From Ceratothoa steindachneri (lineage: Eukaryota; Arthropoda; Malacostraca; Isopoda; Cymothoidae), in assembly GCA_963969495.1 (NCBI GenBank), contig OZ018321.1, positions 125,368,218-125,432,217 on the forward strand: 64,000 nt of DNA, written 5' to 3'. Shown in pieces: positions 12,901 to 25,027 of this stretch. The stretch's first letter is position 1, and the number at the start of each line of letters is the position of its first letter. The position numbers were made by a program, and so were the translations under genes. The notes below the pieces were generated by a model. That model was not told the origin of the DNA, did not search any database, and worked only from the letters and a program-made list of their open reading frames with translations.

Positions 12901-13024
12901 GTATAGGGAGGTTAAGAATTAACAAAGAAAAAACAACTGGACTAAATCAGGTATGTAATTAAAAAAAAATCAAAACCAAAACGTTCTTTCATCTATTTAA
13001 TTTCATTGATAGCGATGATCTTCA
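9989..13024. other. AT-rich intergenic, no recognisable gene
   Basis: Three kilobases with no family motif. The longest frames (10424-10729 plus; 11540-11824 minus; 12559-12852 plus) are about 100 codons, AT-driven and hydrophobic by composition. None shows a convincing start context or homology. No RNA gene was recognised. Confidence 0.4.
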
Positions 13025-13165
13025 CAACTTAACCAAAGTTGATTTGTAGCGTTATACATAAAATGGACTTAAAGCATTGTATATAAAGTAGAACTTATAG
13101 CGATGTAAACAAAGTAGACGTATAGCGTTGTACAGAAAGTCGAATTTTAGCGCCATATAAAATAT

Positions 13166-13540
13166 CTATTTATATTGTTTTAGCCTTATTCTACCTTGTC
13201 GACTCATGTTCTCGCCGTTCAAAGTGAAGGTTCTCTTAGTAATGGTCTCATTGTGTATCAAATAGTAAATGGTCGTTAATTTTGTATGTATTTAAATATG
13301 TGTATTCAATAAAGTGGTGCAGACTGTGCACAAAACAAAGTGGCTGTGTTGTAAGGTAAGTCCATGGCGGCTAGGTTCCCTTTATTATTATTATTTTGTT
13401 AAGTGAGAATCTTCCGGGATCACTCACCCTATGCCACCTAAGAAGGGCGCCCCCCCCCCCCCTAAAGGGTAGCTCTACGACACGTGCTACGGTGCATCAG
13501 TGTCCTCCATCTCCCTCCGAAACCTAGTGAACACATGCCG
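13166..13540. mobile_element. unassigned insert in the satellite
   Basis: About 370 bp with no satellite units. It contains ATTCAATAAAGTGG (a possible polyadenylation signal) and a C13 run near 13450, a mix seen in LTRs. TCTAC occurs close to both edges (near 13190 and 13541) and could be a target duplication, but the ends are not TG/CA and I cannot fix the boundaries. Confidence 0.35.
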
Positions 13541-16289
13541 ATCTACGCAAAGTAGACATAGCTTTGTACACCAAGCCGACTTATAGTGATGTACCTATTT
13601 GACTTATTGCGTTGAACAGCTAGTGGAAATATATCGTTGTCCAAAGAGTCGACCTATAACGTTGTACACAAAGTAGACATATAGCGTTTTCACAGATAGA
13701 CAACATAGATTGTTGAACACTAAGTTGAATTATAACGTTCTACACAAAGTGTAATTATAGCGTTTCACGAAAAGTTGAGTTATACTATGCAAAATGGACA
13801 ACATATAATGTTATAGCTAAAGTCAACATATAATAATGGACAGAGGGTGGACATATTGCATTATACATAAGGTGATCTATAGCGTTGTACACAAAGTCGA
13901 CGGAGAGCTTTGTACACAAAATTGGTCGATATCGTTGTAAACATAGTTAACGTATAAAACGTATTAACTCAATAAGTTATTGCGTTGTCATGAAATTAGA
14001 CATATAGCACCATACACTTGTCGATTTATATTGTTGTACACAATGTTATGCTATAGAGTTGTTCAAAATGAGAATGTAAATGTGTTAAGCACAAAGCAAA
14101 TTTTAGTTTTGTAAAACAAAGTCGACTTATAGCGTTGTACAGAAATTCGACTTATTGCGTTTTACAAAAGTCCAAATGTAACATAGTACACAAATTTGAC
14201 TTATAACGATTCAGAGATAGTCAAAGTATATATTTCTGTACAAAGTAGACTTATAGTTTTGTACAAAGACGAGACTTATTTCCTTAAAACATAGTCGACA
14301 TATGGCTGCTTTGTACACAAAATCACATTAGTATTGTACACAAAGATGGCTCATACTGTTGTACTCATAGTTGAGGTATATCGTTGAAAACACAGCCAAC
14401 TTATAGCGTTGTACACATTTTAAACATATAGCATTGTACAAAAATCAAACTTAAAGTTTGATATATATTTGTCTTATAGCTTTGTACACATATTCGAGTT
14501 AAATCTTGTTACACAACAATGAATTATAACGTTATACACAGGGTAGTATATAAAGTGGAAAGGAGTTTTTTTTAACAGAGATTCAAATTATTGCGGTTGA
14601 CCTAAGGTCGACTCCTACCATTGCATACATAGTTGACGTATAGCGTTGTACACAAAGTGAAATTGTAGCGTTATACACATTATTAACTTATAGTCTTGTA
14701 TACAAAGTCGAATTATTCAGTCCTCAAGTCAAGATTTAGCGTTCTACGCAAAGTCGACTAAAAGCTTTGTAAACGATGTGGAATTATAGCATTGTAAACA
14801 AACTAAACTTAAGCTCTTGTACACAAACTCGAATTGAGCTTGGTAGAAAAAGTTGAATTAGAGCGTGTTACACAAGACCGACATATTGTTGCAGGTATAG
14901 TCGACGTTTATCGTTTTACACAAAGTCGACAAACAATATTGTACAGAAAATCAATCTTTATTGTTGTACACAAATTCGACTTATAGCGTTTTAGAGAAAG
15001 GTCGACCAATTAGGTTGTAAACAAAATCGACTCTTTGCCACGTCCACAATTCAATTTTTTGTGTTGTACGCGAGGTCAACATATAGCCTTTTACATGCAA
15101 TTGAGTTATAGCGCTAAACCCAAAATTTACTGAGAGCGGTGTAGAAAAGGTCGATATATAGCGTTGCGAAAAAATACGATATATCATGTTGTGCATAAGG
15201 TTGACATAAAATGTTGTACACAATTTTGAGATATAGCTTTAAAGAGAAATCGACTTAGAGAGTTGTATATTAAGCCGATTTACAGTGTTTTAATCCTATT
15301 CGACGTATAGCATTGTACAAAAATTCGACCTTACTTGTTGTACAGCAATTTTCTCTACAGCTTGTACTCAAAGTATAGAGAGCTAGGCTAAGAGTGTTGA
15401 GCCCAAAGTCAAAATATAATGGCAAACAAAGTCGACTGATAGCGTTGTACAAAAACAAGACTTATAGGGTTGTACAAATATCGACATATAGCGTTGTGAA
15501 CAAACTGGAATAGAATGTATACCAAGTCAACTTAGAATGTTGTACGCAAAGGCAACTAATAGCATTGCAACAGAGTCGGCTAATATGTATGTGCACAAAG
15601 TAGACTTATTTAGTTGTTCAGATAGTAAACATAGAAGATTATACCCAAAGTCCACCTACACAGCACTAAACAAAGCCAACAATTAGCGTCAAGCAAATAT
15701 GCAACGTAGTGGGTAGTAAACAAAGTCGAAATAGAAAGTTGAACAAAAATCTAACTTATAGCACTGTAAATGAGCTCGACTTTGACTCTTGTACACAAAG
15801 CTGCCTTCTATTTTTGTACATATAGAGTGGTCTAAAAGTAGTATACGTAAAGGGTATAATAGAAAGTAAACTCATAGAGTTATAAACAAAACCAAAATAT
15901 AGCATTGTATACACAATCGAAGTGTAGCGTAATGAAGAAAATAAACATAGAATTGTAAAAAAAAGTCAAAATATAGTGCTTTACACAAAGTGAACTCATA
16001 ACGTTATACACTAACTTGAAATGTAGCACTCTACACAGAGTTGAGTAATAGCACTTTACATACAGGGTGCAGAAAATCGATATGAAGGCACGTTATAGAG
16101 TTTAAAAAAAATTGACATTTAGCGTCGTATATCAAGCCAACATAGAGTTTTATACTTAAAGGGACTTATAGAGTTGTACTAAAAACCAAATTTTAACTTT
16201 GTACAGATAATCCACGTATAGCGTTCTACAGAGTATCAACTTATTGAGTTGTGCACACAATGTATATAAAGCTTTGGACAGAAAGTATA

Positions 16290-17741
16290 TGTCGTAGGAT
16301 TCCCCTTCTTATTGTTCTATTCTAAGAGTGCTAAGAGTGTCTAATATATATTGATATCTGAATATCTTAGAGAACAGAGCCGTTCCGAAACACGTCAGGA
16401 TATATAAGAGAAACGAACATTAATCCCAAAATAAACTTATATTTTACTTTTAGCAATTGAATACATAACATTTATACATTAACTACAGCAATATTCTAAA
16501 TATTATTATAAACAACCATTAATTAAATAAGTATACCCACAAAAATTGGTTAACGTTTTCTCTACACAAAACAATAATATAAGAATTAGGCTTACGGACT
16601 CATGTGGAGTTTAAAAGGCCTCAAAAATGTTATTGACTCTCGACGCGTGCCGCCGGCCAGATGTAGAGGAGCGAGATCACACGGTTGTTTTGGCGAGGGT
16701 GGCTGCTTGGGGGTCCACACGTTCTTCCGGGGGGGCGGGGGCCTTCAAAGATGAGAACCCATACGGTGCTTTATGCAACACCTAGGCAGTCGTGGTCTCT
16801 CTGGTGAGAGTGAGTCGAACTTGGTTCTTAAATCAAGTTAACTTGGAATGCGGTGTGACCACCGAGTAACGAGCTCGAGGAGGATTTTTTCTCCTTCGTT
16901 ACTAATTTCCTTATGGACGAGGACTGAACTCGGGGAGGGTCTTCTTCAAGGGCCAGTATAACGGAGGAGGATTTCTCTGGCGAGAATAATTTGAACTTGG
17001 TTCCTTACCAAGTTAGCTTAGGAGTTTGGTGTGGCCACCGAGTAACGGGCTCGAGGCGGAGCCTTTTCCTTCTTCTTCTTAATTCCTCAAGGACGAGGAA
17101 TACCCCTGGTGTTTAAGGTGCACCAGGATATGAGGAGTCTCTCTGGCGAGAGTAAGTTGAACTTACCAAAGTTAACTTATCGTTTGGTTTGATAACCAGG
17201 GACTTAGCTCGAGGATGAGCTTCTTCTTAGCCCCTTAAGGTAGGTAGCCCTGCCTCTCTTGCAGGGTACTTCTTGGTCTGGCGAGCCAAGTACTCTACCT
17301 CTCTAGTCTCGGTAGTTCGGTTTGATCCGAAGACTTCGTCACCTAGAGACTGACGTATCCTACCCCGATTTCCCTCAGAGTTCCTCATTTATACCTCGTC
17401 ACCCCACTGGGGGAGTGGTAAGGGGGAAAGGGGCTTGAGGACGGCCCCAGGAGAGTTTTATTGTCAAACGGTTTTTCACACGAAGTCAAACATCGGCTCC
17501 TCGTTAGCCTTCGAGATTGGGAGAAACACGTCTCCAATTTCTTATGTGACGTGAAACTGGATCTCACTCTCCTGGGGGAGATCTTACATTTTGACCTTTA
17601 GGGTCTTTCATGGCACCGAGTTGTGCCACACTGCGGTTAAGCACTAAACCCGCCGATGGCTTCGACGGATGTCTTTGCGGTAACCGCCTTGTGACTGCAC
17701 TAAGAGTGAACGGGGAGGGGGGGAGTGACCATTCCCCTACA
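16290..17741. mobile_element. solo LTR, 1452 bp
   Basis: The segment begins TGTCGTAGGATTCC, ends ATTCCCCTACA, and is flanked on both sides by GTATA (16285-16289 and 17742-17746). TG...CA ends plus a 5-bp target duplication in the middle of a satellite are the signature of a solo LTR left by recombination of an LTR retrotransposon. The interior has a GC-rich second half with hairpin-rich repeats. Family (gypsy or BEL/Pao) cannot be told without the internal region. Confidence 0.85.
16796..17300. repeat. three diverged ~170-bp repeats inside the solo LTR
   Basis: Units start at 16796, 16974 and 17138 with TCTCTCTGGCGAGAG or a variant. Each continues with a GAACTTGGT...CAAGTTAACTT block, a GGTGTGGCCACCGAG block (lost in the third), a GAGCTCGAGG block and an AAGGACGAGGA block. 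Several blocks are self-complementary (TCTCTGGTGAGAG; AACTTGGT/ACCAAGTT), so each unit could fold into a row of small hairpins. Confidence 0.75.
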
Positions 17742-17898
17742 GTATACATAACATTTTAAATAAATTAAACTTACCTCATGGTACACAAATAGAATTAAAG
17801 CGTTGTACACAAAGTCTAAAGAGTGCGTTGTACAAAAAGCCATCTTATTATGGTCATACAGAAAGTAGATATTAAGAGTTGTACACAAATCTGAATTA

Positions 17899-19165
17899 CG
17901 AGGGGCAGTCAATAAGTTTTGCGAATCGGTAGGGCAAAACAGAGGAAGGCGGATGGCTGTTTGTGGGGGTTTTAGGACAACTTATGACAATTCAGAACCT
18001 GCAGCTGTACGCTCCTGCCGCGTCTATTTAAGATGCAGTAGCTTATCGCAGATCGTCAGTCACAAACTTTTCAACAATGGAGAAGGTTGAGCACCGCGCA
18101 GTGATCAAATTTTGACTAAAGAAGGCAAGAATGCAAAAGAGATCCATGAACGCATGGTTGCAGTATACACCGACACCGCCCTTTCCTATGCAACCATTAC
18201 TCGCTGGAATAGGGAGTCCGCCATGGTCGTGAGTCCCTTGAAGTTGAGCCCCGTCCAGGACGCTCGTCAGACGTGACTAACGAGGACAATGTGCCCGTGT
18301 GGAGAGGATAATCCTCGAAAATCGACATGCTAAGGTCGAAGAAATCGAGCAAGAACTTGGAATATCACATGGAAGTGTTATCAACATCATCCACGACAAT
18401 TTGGCCATGACCAAGGTCTCTCTCTGCCTGCTGGGTCCCTAGAAATCTCACGAAACCTCACGCCCCATGATCGACTTCAACGTCGTCAAAGTTCGGAGGA
18501 GCTGCTGCTCCTGTACAACCAAGACCCGGCGGGATGCGAGTCACGCATAGTGACAGGTGATAAAACGTGGGTCCATCACTGGGATCCCAAGACCAAGCTC
18601 GAAAGCATGGCCTGGAATCACAGGGGCTCTCCGACCCCCATCAAGTTTCGGACCCAACCTTTAGCCGGGAAGATTATGGCCACCATCTTCTGATACTCTG
18701 AGGAAGTGTTGATGGTGGACTAAGCGCCTTACGCCAAGGAACTGGCTGGGTTGAAGAAGTGCATACGTCAGAAGCGGCGCGGCAAGTTGACACGTAGTGT
18801 CCTGCTCCTGCACGACAATGCCCCTATTCACAAGGCCAAAGGTACACATGCCCCCCTGTGCGAGTGTGGATTCGAGGAGCTCAACCATCCCTCCTACAGT
18901 CCAGATCTGGATCCTAGCGACTATTTTTTATTCCGCCAGCTCAAGGCTGCATTGCGTGGACGCCGGTTTGGGGACGAGAAAGATGTCCAGCTCGCCGTCC
19001 AGGAGTGGATTGAACAGCAGTCGGGAGATTTCTGCTTGTCGGCAATTCGAGGTCTTAGGGGTAAGTGCATTGAAGTCGAGGGTAGTTATATTGAAAAATA
19101 ATATAACACTTTTTCTTAGAAAGTTGACTTATATCCGAATTGCAAAACTTATTGACCGCTCCTCG
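17899..19165 (+). mobile_element. mariner element, copy B (near full length)
   Basis: A 1267-bp mariner inserted in the satellite, flanked by TA (17897-17898 and 19166-19167), with terminal inverted repeats CGAGGGGCAGTCAATAAG and its complement at the right. It keeps the ~330-bp central section that copies A and C lack, making it the reference for this family in the window. Satellite units resume on both sides. Confidence 0.94.
18077..19101 (+). pseudogene. mariner transposase (DD34D), broken
   Basis: Starts at ATG 18077 (MEKVEHRAVIK) and ends at 19101 after SYIEK. In order: N-terminal helix-turn-helix half; ITRWN; a second HTH with EEIEQELGISHGSVINII; then VTGDKTWVHHWDPKTK carrying the first catalytic D (about 18550-18590), LLLHDNAPIHKAK with the second (18808-18840) and YSPDLDPSDYFLF with the third (near 18895-18935). 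Exactly 34 residues separate the last two aspartates, the mariner DD34D signature. An early frameshift (after AVIKF), another near 18225, a small duplication near 18440 and two stops around 18690-18723 make it non-functional. Confidence 0.93.
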
Positions 19166-20207
19166 TAGAGTATTGTAAACATACTCAACTTATACTGTTT
19201 TACACAAAGCCGAATGCCACTATTGTTCCCAGTCAACATCACGTTTTATATTTAATAAACGTAGAAGGTTGTATATATTTGTCACCTAAGTCAAGTCAGA
19301 GCGTTGTACACATTTTCGGATTATAGCGTTGTATACAAAGTTGAATTATAGCCTGGTACACAAAGTAGAATTAGAGAGTAGTACAGAAAGTTGACTTATG
19401 GCGTTGTACACAAAGATGACATATATGATTGTATACCAAGTAGAATTATAGCGTTTTGAACAGAAAGTTGCTTTTTAGGGTTGAGCATAGCGTAGAGTTA
19501 GAGTTTTCGTACAAAACGTCGAATTATAGCTTTCTATACAAATTCGAAAAATTCTGTTGTAAACAAAGTTTATATCTAGCGGTGTTCGCAAAGTAGATTT
19601 AGCGTTTTGTACACAAAGTTGACTAGAACTTTGTATTCAAATTAGATTTAGATCGTTGTCCACCTGGGCGATTTATATCGTTGTACACAAAGGTGAAGTA
19701 TAGTGTTGTAAAATTATATTGTTGTGCACAAAGTCAAATTATAGCGTTATACACAAAGTTTACTTATACCATTGTAAATATTGTTAATCTATAACGTTGT
19801 GCACTATACACAGTTATGATGTACAACATACTCAATTTATATTGTTGTACAAAAGCAGACTTCTGTTCATACTTTCAAAATAAGTGTTGTATGCATAGTC
19901 ATCGTAGAGGGTTTTACATAAATTCTATTTATAGAGTTATACACAACGCCGAAATGTAGAGTTGTACCCAGTGACAACGTATATCTTTGCACACAAATTC
20001 AACTTGAGCGTTGAACATAAATTCGATTTATAGCTTTTTACAAAGTGTCTAATAATGTCCTTGTACACAAAGTTCCCTTATAGCGTGATACACAATGTTG
20101 ACTTATACCCTTGTAAATAAACTAAGCAGACTTATAGCCTTGTATACCAAGCCTACTTATATCATTTTATATAAAATTGAATTATAAGCTTTTACACATA
20201 TTAGGTA

Positions 20208-21316
20208 GGGTCAACAGGGGTTAAATGGGGCACCGGGTTGAATAGGGAATTTTATACCTTTTTTTTTAAAACCAATTTTTACAAACTTAAAATTATCAAC
20301 ATTTAAATATTAAAAGCTCAAAATAAAGGTAAAATTCTGTACTATATTAATATGTAAACAAATAATAGATTGAATCTAACAATAAGCCAACAGGTTGATT
20401 TGAAAACCATAAAAAGTAAGAAAAAATCGAATTAAAAAAAAGCGTCTCAAAAGCTTTAGGGCCACTCCAAAGGATATAGGCCTAGAATGAAAGAATATAG
20501 CTCATTTGGTTGGGGATATTGTTGGCTATTACCATCACAAAAGGCAGGATCTAAATGTTAACGAATTTTCTTTTATTGAACAAAAACTGACACAGGGTGA
20601 AATGGGTCAATGATTTTTCTATAATAATCATATATTAAAAATGGATATTAACGGCAACTGAAAATATTTACTTGATATTTTTCTGTTGTTCAGAGTGTAT
20701 TAAATTTATTTGTTGTTTTTCAAAAGTAGCCGATAATTTTCAGATTACAATGTGCATATAGGTCAGGCTTACTTGACAAAAAAAATGCCTCGACACCATA
20801 AAAGAATGACGGTGACAAACTATGATCGTACTAAATTAAAGGAATTGGCAAACCTAGTGAAAGAGAGTGGTAGGTCAGTGACAAGTGTTTCTAGAGAGAA
20901 CAATATACCGAGAGAGACGTTGGGTAATATGCTCACCTCAAGGAGTGGGCTCAGGAGCAAAAACAGTGTTATCTGTTAATGGAGAGCAAACCATTGTTGA
21001 AGCACTAAAGTTTGCAAGACATTGCCCGCATCATTAATGCTCCAACTCCTTGCGGCAATCTTGGCCAGTGGGCTGTGCCAGAAGTGTGAGCAGTACTGGT
21101 AGACCTAACTGAAGACTCAAAACAATGTAGGCCTAAAGGGTAGGTTAAGGACATTAAAAGTAGAGATAAATTTAACAAACATTGATATAAATTAAGGATA
21201 AAAAAAAAAATTACTCAAAAAAAAGTTCTGCACTTCAAAACATCAAGTTGGAGACTTTAATTTGAGCTGTGAAAATCAAAATGTCAAAAAATGCTCCATT
21301 TAACCCCTGTTGACCC
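20208..21316 (+). mobile_element. pogo-like DNA transposon, 1109 bp
   Basis: Terminal inverted repeats GGGTCAACAGGGGTTAAATG and its complement bound the element, with TA on both sides (20206-20207, 21317-21318), and satellite resumes immediately outside. Inside is a decayed psq-type helix-turn-helix protein start but no catalytic domain, so this is a non-autonomous deletion derivative. The TA target, and a psq protein, point to the pogo/Tigger branch of Tc1/mariner. Confidence 0.88.
20785..21045 (+). pseudogene. pogo-type transposase N-terminus (psq HTH), broken
   Basis: ATG 20785 gives MPRHHKRMTVTNYDRTKLKE, followed by LVKESGRSVTSVSRENNIPR and ETLGNM, the layout of the psq DNA-binding domain at the start of pogo/Jerky-type transposases. 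The frame closes at 20979, but after a one-base shift continues GAKTVLSVNGEQTIVEALKF, a block normally between the psq and CENP-B-type domains. Nothing resembling the DDE catalytic domain follows. Only about 85 of an expected 400-500 residues remain. Confidence 0.75.
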
Positions 21317-22509
21317 TATGCAGCGTTGTACACAAAGTCGACTTATAGCGTTCTAGACAAAGTCTAGTTATTGCGTTGTATACATAATCAACGAATAGCG
21401 TTTTATCAAGTTCATATTGTAGCGGTATAGAGAAAGCCGAATTATAGCTTTGTATACATGTTCGACTTACATAAAATAATGAAAACAAATCGACTTATTG
21501 GTTGTAAACAGAGTATACATATAGAGGTTTGAACATTAAACATAATTATAGTGTTGTACTCATAGTTAACGTATAGCGTTGTATGCGAAATCATCTTAAA
21601 GCGTTGAATATAAATTAGATTTATAGTGTAGTATATATAATCGATATGCAGCTTTGTACAAAAAAGAGATATATCTTCGCCTGCAAAGTCGACTTGTAGC
21701 GTTATTTGCAAAGTCTAGTTGTACCTATATTCCAGTTAAAGCGTTGCACTTAAAATCAACTTGAAGTGTTTACATAAAGTCGACTTATAGAACTGTATAG
21801 ATAGTCAACTGATAGTATTTTATACAGACTAGACTTTTACAGTTTTACATATAGTGAGGTACATAAAGTATAATCATCCCCTTGACACAGAGTTGACTTC
21901 TAGTGAGGTAAACATAGTCAAAACAGCGTGTTGTACAAGTAGTCAACGTTGTACACAATGTCGACTTATTGAGCTATAGACGAATAAGTCAATATACCTT
22001 TATACAGATAGTATACGCATAACTTTATAAACAAGGTGAACGAAAAATGTTGTACAATAAGGCGATCTATAACGTTGAAGTAAAGGTTGACTGATAGCAA
22101 TATACACAAAGTAGACTTACCTAGAACCTTTTAGACAAAGTCGATATATAACATTTTACACAAACTCAATATATAAGGGGGTATACCAAGCTAACTTATA
22201 GCGATGTATACAAAACTATCCTTTGCCATTGTTCTCAAAGTAGACTGACATTGTTGTACACAAGTCGACTTATAATGTTGTACAAATGTCAAAATATATT
22301 GTTTTTACAGCAAACCGACTTATACTGTGGTAAACATAAGTGACGTATCTCATTTTACACCAATGGTGACTTTTAGGTGTGTGCACAAAGCCTACTTTTA
22401 GCATTGGACTAGCCGAAGTATATTCTCATTTACAAATTCAAAATATGGCCTTGTGGAGAAAGTCGATGTATAGCTCTGTACACAAACTCGGGAAGGATGT
22501 GGAATTCAT

Positions 22510-22960
22510 GTTTAATGTATTAAGCAAGCAAGAGCTTTATTGTCACAAGTGGTGTGTTATCAAAGAAATAAATCTAATATCAAATCACGGAGTGAAACAA
22601 CAATTTACTAAATGCATTCGATTAAATAAAATGCTTAAGGACATGATCAAAATCGGTATTCTTTCTACCCTCAAGGAGTATAATAAATATCTGAGAGGAG
22701 TTGAACTTTCAGATGTATTCATTAGGTTCTCTAGAATCAATTTCAAATAAAAAAAGTGGATTGAGAATATTTTCGTTGACCAAAAAATTGTCAATCGTCT
22801 ATCATTGGAGCCATCTTCAAAATGAAATGTTTATATCGGTTGTTTTTTATTTAAGTCATTCTAGTTTTAGTGAACCTGACATTCTGATATTCCTTTTGAA
22901 AATGAAAATATAGAACAAATTAAGGCTACAATTATAAAAATTGAAAAATGTGAGAAATAA
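22510..22960 (+). pseudogene. piggyBac-like transposase C-terminal relic
   Basis: The frame 22379-22750 runs out of the satellite and then reads KWCVIKEINLISNHG, and further on KEYNKYLRGVELSDVFIRF; past a stop it continues KKWIENIFVD and IVNRLSLEP. These match, in order, the K-W-x-D-x-K-x-V-x-L-L-S-N block, the YNKYMGGVDLSD block and the S-K-K-W-W block followed by the I-V-N-A segment of piggyBac/PGBD transposases. The key third catalytic aspartate region (GGVD) is altered to GVEL. The first part of the frame, before about 22500, is satellite. Confidence 0.65.
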
Positions 22961-24437
22961 AATGAAAAAAAATATAAATAATAGGAAAAATCGTCCGAGA
23001 TTTGGTATTTGTATTGATCATGTTAACCATCATAAAGGTAAAAAGAGTACGGACTGAACATCAATTAAATTACAGTTGTATTTATAATACTATACGGGTA
23101 ACGTTTCAGCCCTAATGTTAAAAAATGAAGACAGTTTTTAATAGAGATAGATCCCCAAAATGTTGAATTATATATTTGTCTAGTCTACTTTAATTTGTAT
23201 ACTTTGTTTTGTTTCCATTGATACCTTAACGGCATCCTTTCTATGCATTGTTTGTTGTTCAAATTCACAACATGCTTGAGACATCTACACAAATTAAGCA
23301 AAATCTATAAAACACCGCTGGTTGTTCGCAAGGAGGTCGACTGGTAGATAGAGTTTAACAAAGATTGTAACTAAGGTAATTAATTATAAGTCATTTCTTA
23401 ATTTACTATTTACTTATTTTGAATCTTCTTAAGCAAAGAAATTTTTGTTTCAACTTTGCTGAGTTTTTACATTTGCCTCTAATATTAGAAGAAAATATTG
23501 AAATGTGATTTGCGGTCTTTTGAGGCTCCGGTAGAAGCCTAACCTGCTTCAGAATTCAGACCGCGATGGTCTGCAGGTCATTCGTACCTACTTTAACCAG
23601 AAATTATTGTCATCTGCTGAAGTTAACGGGAAAAATACTAATATATTTGTTGCTGAACTTAAAGGTTTATCATATTTCTAGCGAACACATTAGTACAAGT
23701 TTGGAGAACGTTAGGAATTTGCACCTTCTGGTTAAGAGGGAGCTTGCGCTATTACGCGGAGCGCAATTCTCTCATGAGAGATTTTATGTCCTAAGGGTAT
23801 TAACTGGGAATGGAGGGATCTAAAGGATTTTGAAATGTGGAAAGAAGACGGATAGAATAGCCGGCTAATGCATGTGCTGGTTATGTACCTGAGTGGCCCT
23901 TTGTGAGAGAAAAGTGGTCAAGAAGCCCTCATGAGAATTGATTATACCATTTATCGGATGGGGACCATGCAAGTAGGAAACATTTAAACGAAGTATGAGA
24001 CGACTCGACTATAATAATACTCTTCGAATTCAAAGGAGAAGTAAAAATATGGTGAATGTCAAGAGTCCTAGTAAAGTCAGAGAATAGCAGAGAACGAAAG
24101 AAGTGTCATTGTCGGATATGATAATGAGTTGTTAAACGCATAGGTTTAGGGTAGGGCTCAGTGATCTCTACATGAACCACACGTAACTTCGAAAATTGCT
24201 AGATAAGAGGTTTGATTAATTTGTTCGTGCTTGTTTGCTGACGGGGAATGCATGTACGTACAATATTTTAGACATCTGCGCGCATTTAAGGCCACAGAAA
24301 GTGCTTTGAAAGTAGAATGTATGCATGTTCAACCAGAGTGAGCCAAGCATAGAAAGATGTCAACTTTAACTGTTCAAATATTTGAAGTACGATGACTCTT
24401 AGCCTATTCAGCGAGGAACACACAAGAATTGTGCGGT
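22961..24437. other. no recognisable gene
   Basis: AT-rich. An 85-codon plus frame at 23566-23823 has no motif that I recognise. No repeat or RNA gene is identified. Confidence 0.4.
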
Positions 24438-24552
24438 CCGTGTGTGGGGGTCGAACCAAGTGAACATTTGTTTGAAAATTTTAACGGTTCACACATTCAA
24501 CCTTATAAATAGGAAGTTAAACTCCACAGAATTAAGTACTATATCATGGGTA
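24438..24552 (+). mobile_element. single end of the foldback element seen at 34.15 kb
   Basis: Begins CCGTGTGTGGGGGTCGAACC and continues with TTTGAAAATTTTAACGG, CCTTATAAATAGGAAG and AAGTTAAACTCC, closely matching 34151-34260 and 34360-34390. Only this one end is found here; the opposite inverted end is missing. A truncated copy of the same family. Confidence 0.75.
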
Positions 24553-24613
24553 GGCTATACGTGGCTCCGTACAAAAGAGGTTTTGTTCTTGTCCCCGTGG
24601 GGAAAGGGTAAAA

Positions 24614-25027
24614 TCAATGGTGTTTCCTTGAGCTGATCTCCCTTGCCTTTTCCTCCTTTCCCAGCTGTGAACCTTTCGATGGGTTAATTTTCTTGTAGAT
24701 TTCTTCCAAGTCTAAAAATTCGGATTTCTTTTTCGGGGTACAGCTTGCGGTTACTCCTCCCCTCTGTACCCCTCCCACGATCGGGGAAAGGGGACAGTAG
24801 AGGAGGAGGCTTGCAGCCGACTTGCTCCAGGAGACTTCCCACACTTCTGACTCTAAGTTCAAGTGAACCGATAATGAAGTTTTTAATGGGAAGACCGTAA
24901 CAAGCTTTAGAACAGGGTTTATAGTGGGAGACGGAAAGTTTTTAATTAAAAGAGGACAGAATGGTGAGGAGGCAGATTGAGCAACCTCGGTAGTCAAAGG
25001 TGGAAAGGGTGGAATACCCTTGCCCAA
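24614..25027 (-). CDS. hypothetical 137-codon frame, unassigned
   Basis: Open minus-strand frame of 137 codons starting MGKGIPPFPPL and ending EISSRKHH, in a patch that is more GC-rich than its surroundings. It has no recognised domain, signal peptide or membrane segment; the C-terminal third is rich in Lys and Glu. Possibly part of a retroelement Gag or a chance frame. Reported because it is one of the longer unexplained frames. Confidence 0.2.
   Translation of the reverse strand: MGKGIPPFPPLTTEVAQSASSPFCPLLIKNFPSPTINPVLKLVTVFPLKTSLSVHLNLESEVWEVSWSKSAASLLLYCPLSPIVGGVQRGGVTASCTPKKKSEFLDLEEIYKKINPSKGSQLGKEEKAREISSRKHH

Larger units (their letters stand above)
13025..22490. repeat. diverged 25-bp tandem satellite array
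   Basis: The array consists of units built around GCGTTGTACACAAAG followed by TCGACTTATA, with a period of 25 bp (for example between successive TCGACTTA motifs near 14120-14145). Units vary widely, with many substitutions and small indels. Satellite proper covers about 13025-13165, 13540-16289, 17747-17897, 19167-20206 and 21318-22490, roughly 5.2 kb or some 210 units. The gaps are an unassigned insert, a solo LTR, a mariner and a pogo-like element, all inserted later. Short minus-strand frames of 60-90 codons across it are read-through of the repeat and not genes. Confidence 0.93.

Noticed and set aside
13025..22490. A possible CRISPR array because of regular short repeats
   Set aside because: The repeats are contiguous 25-bp units with no unique spacers, in eukaryotic DNA; it is a satellite.
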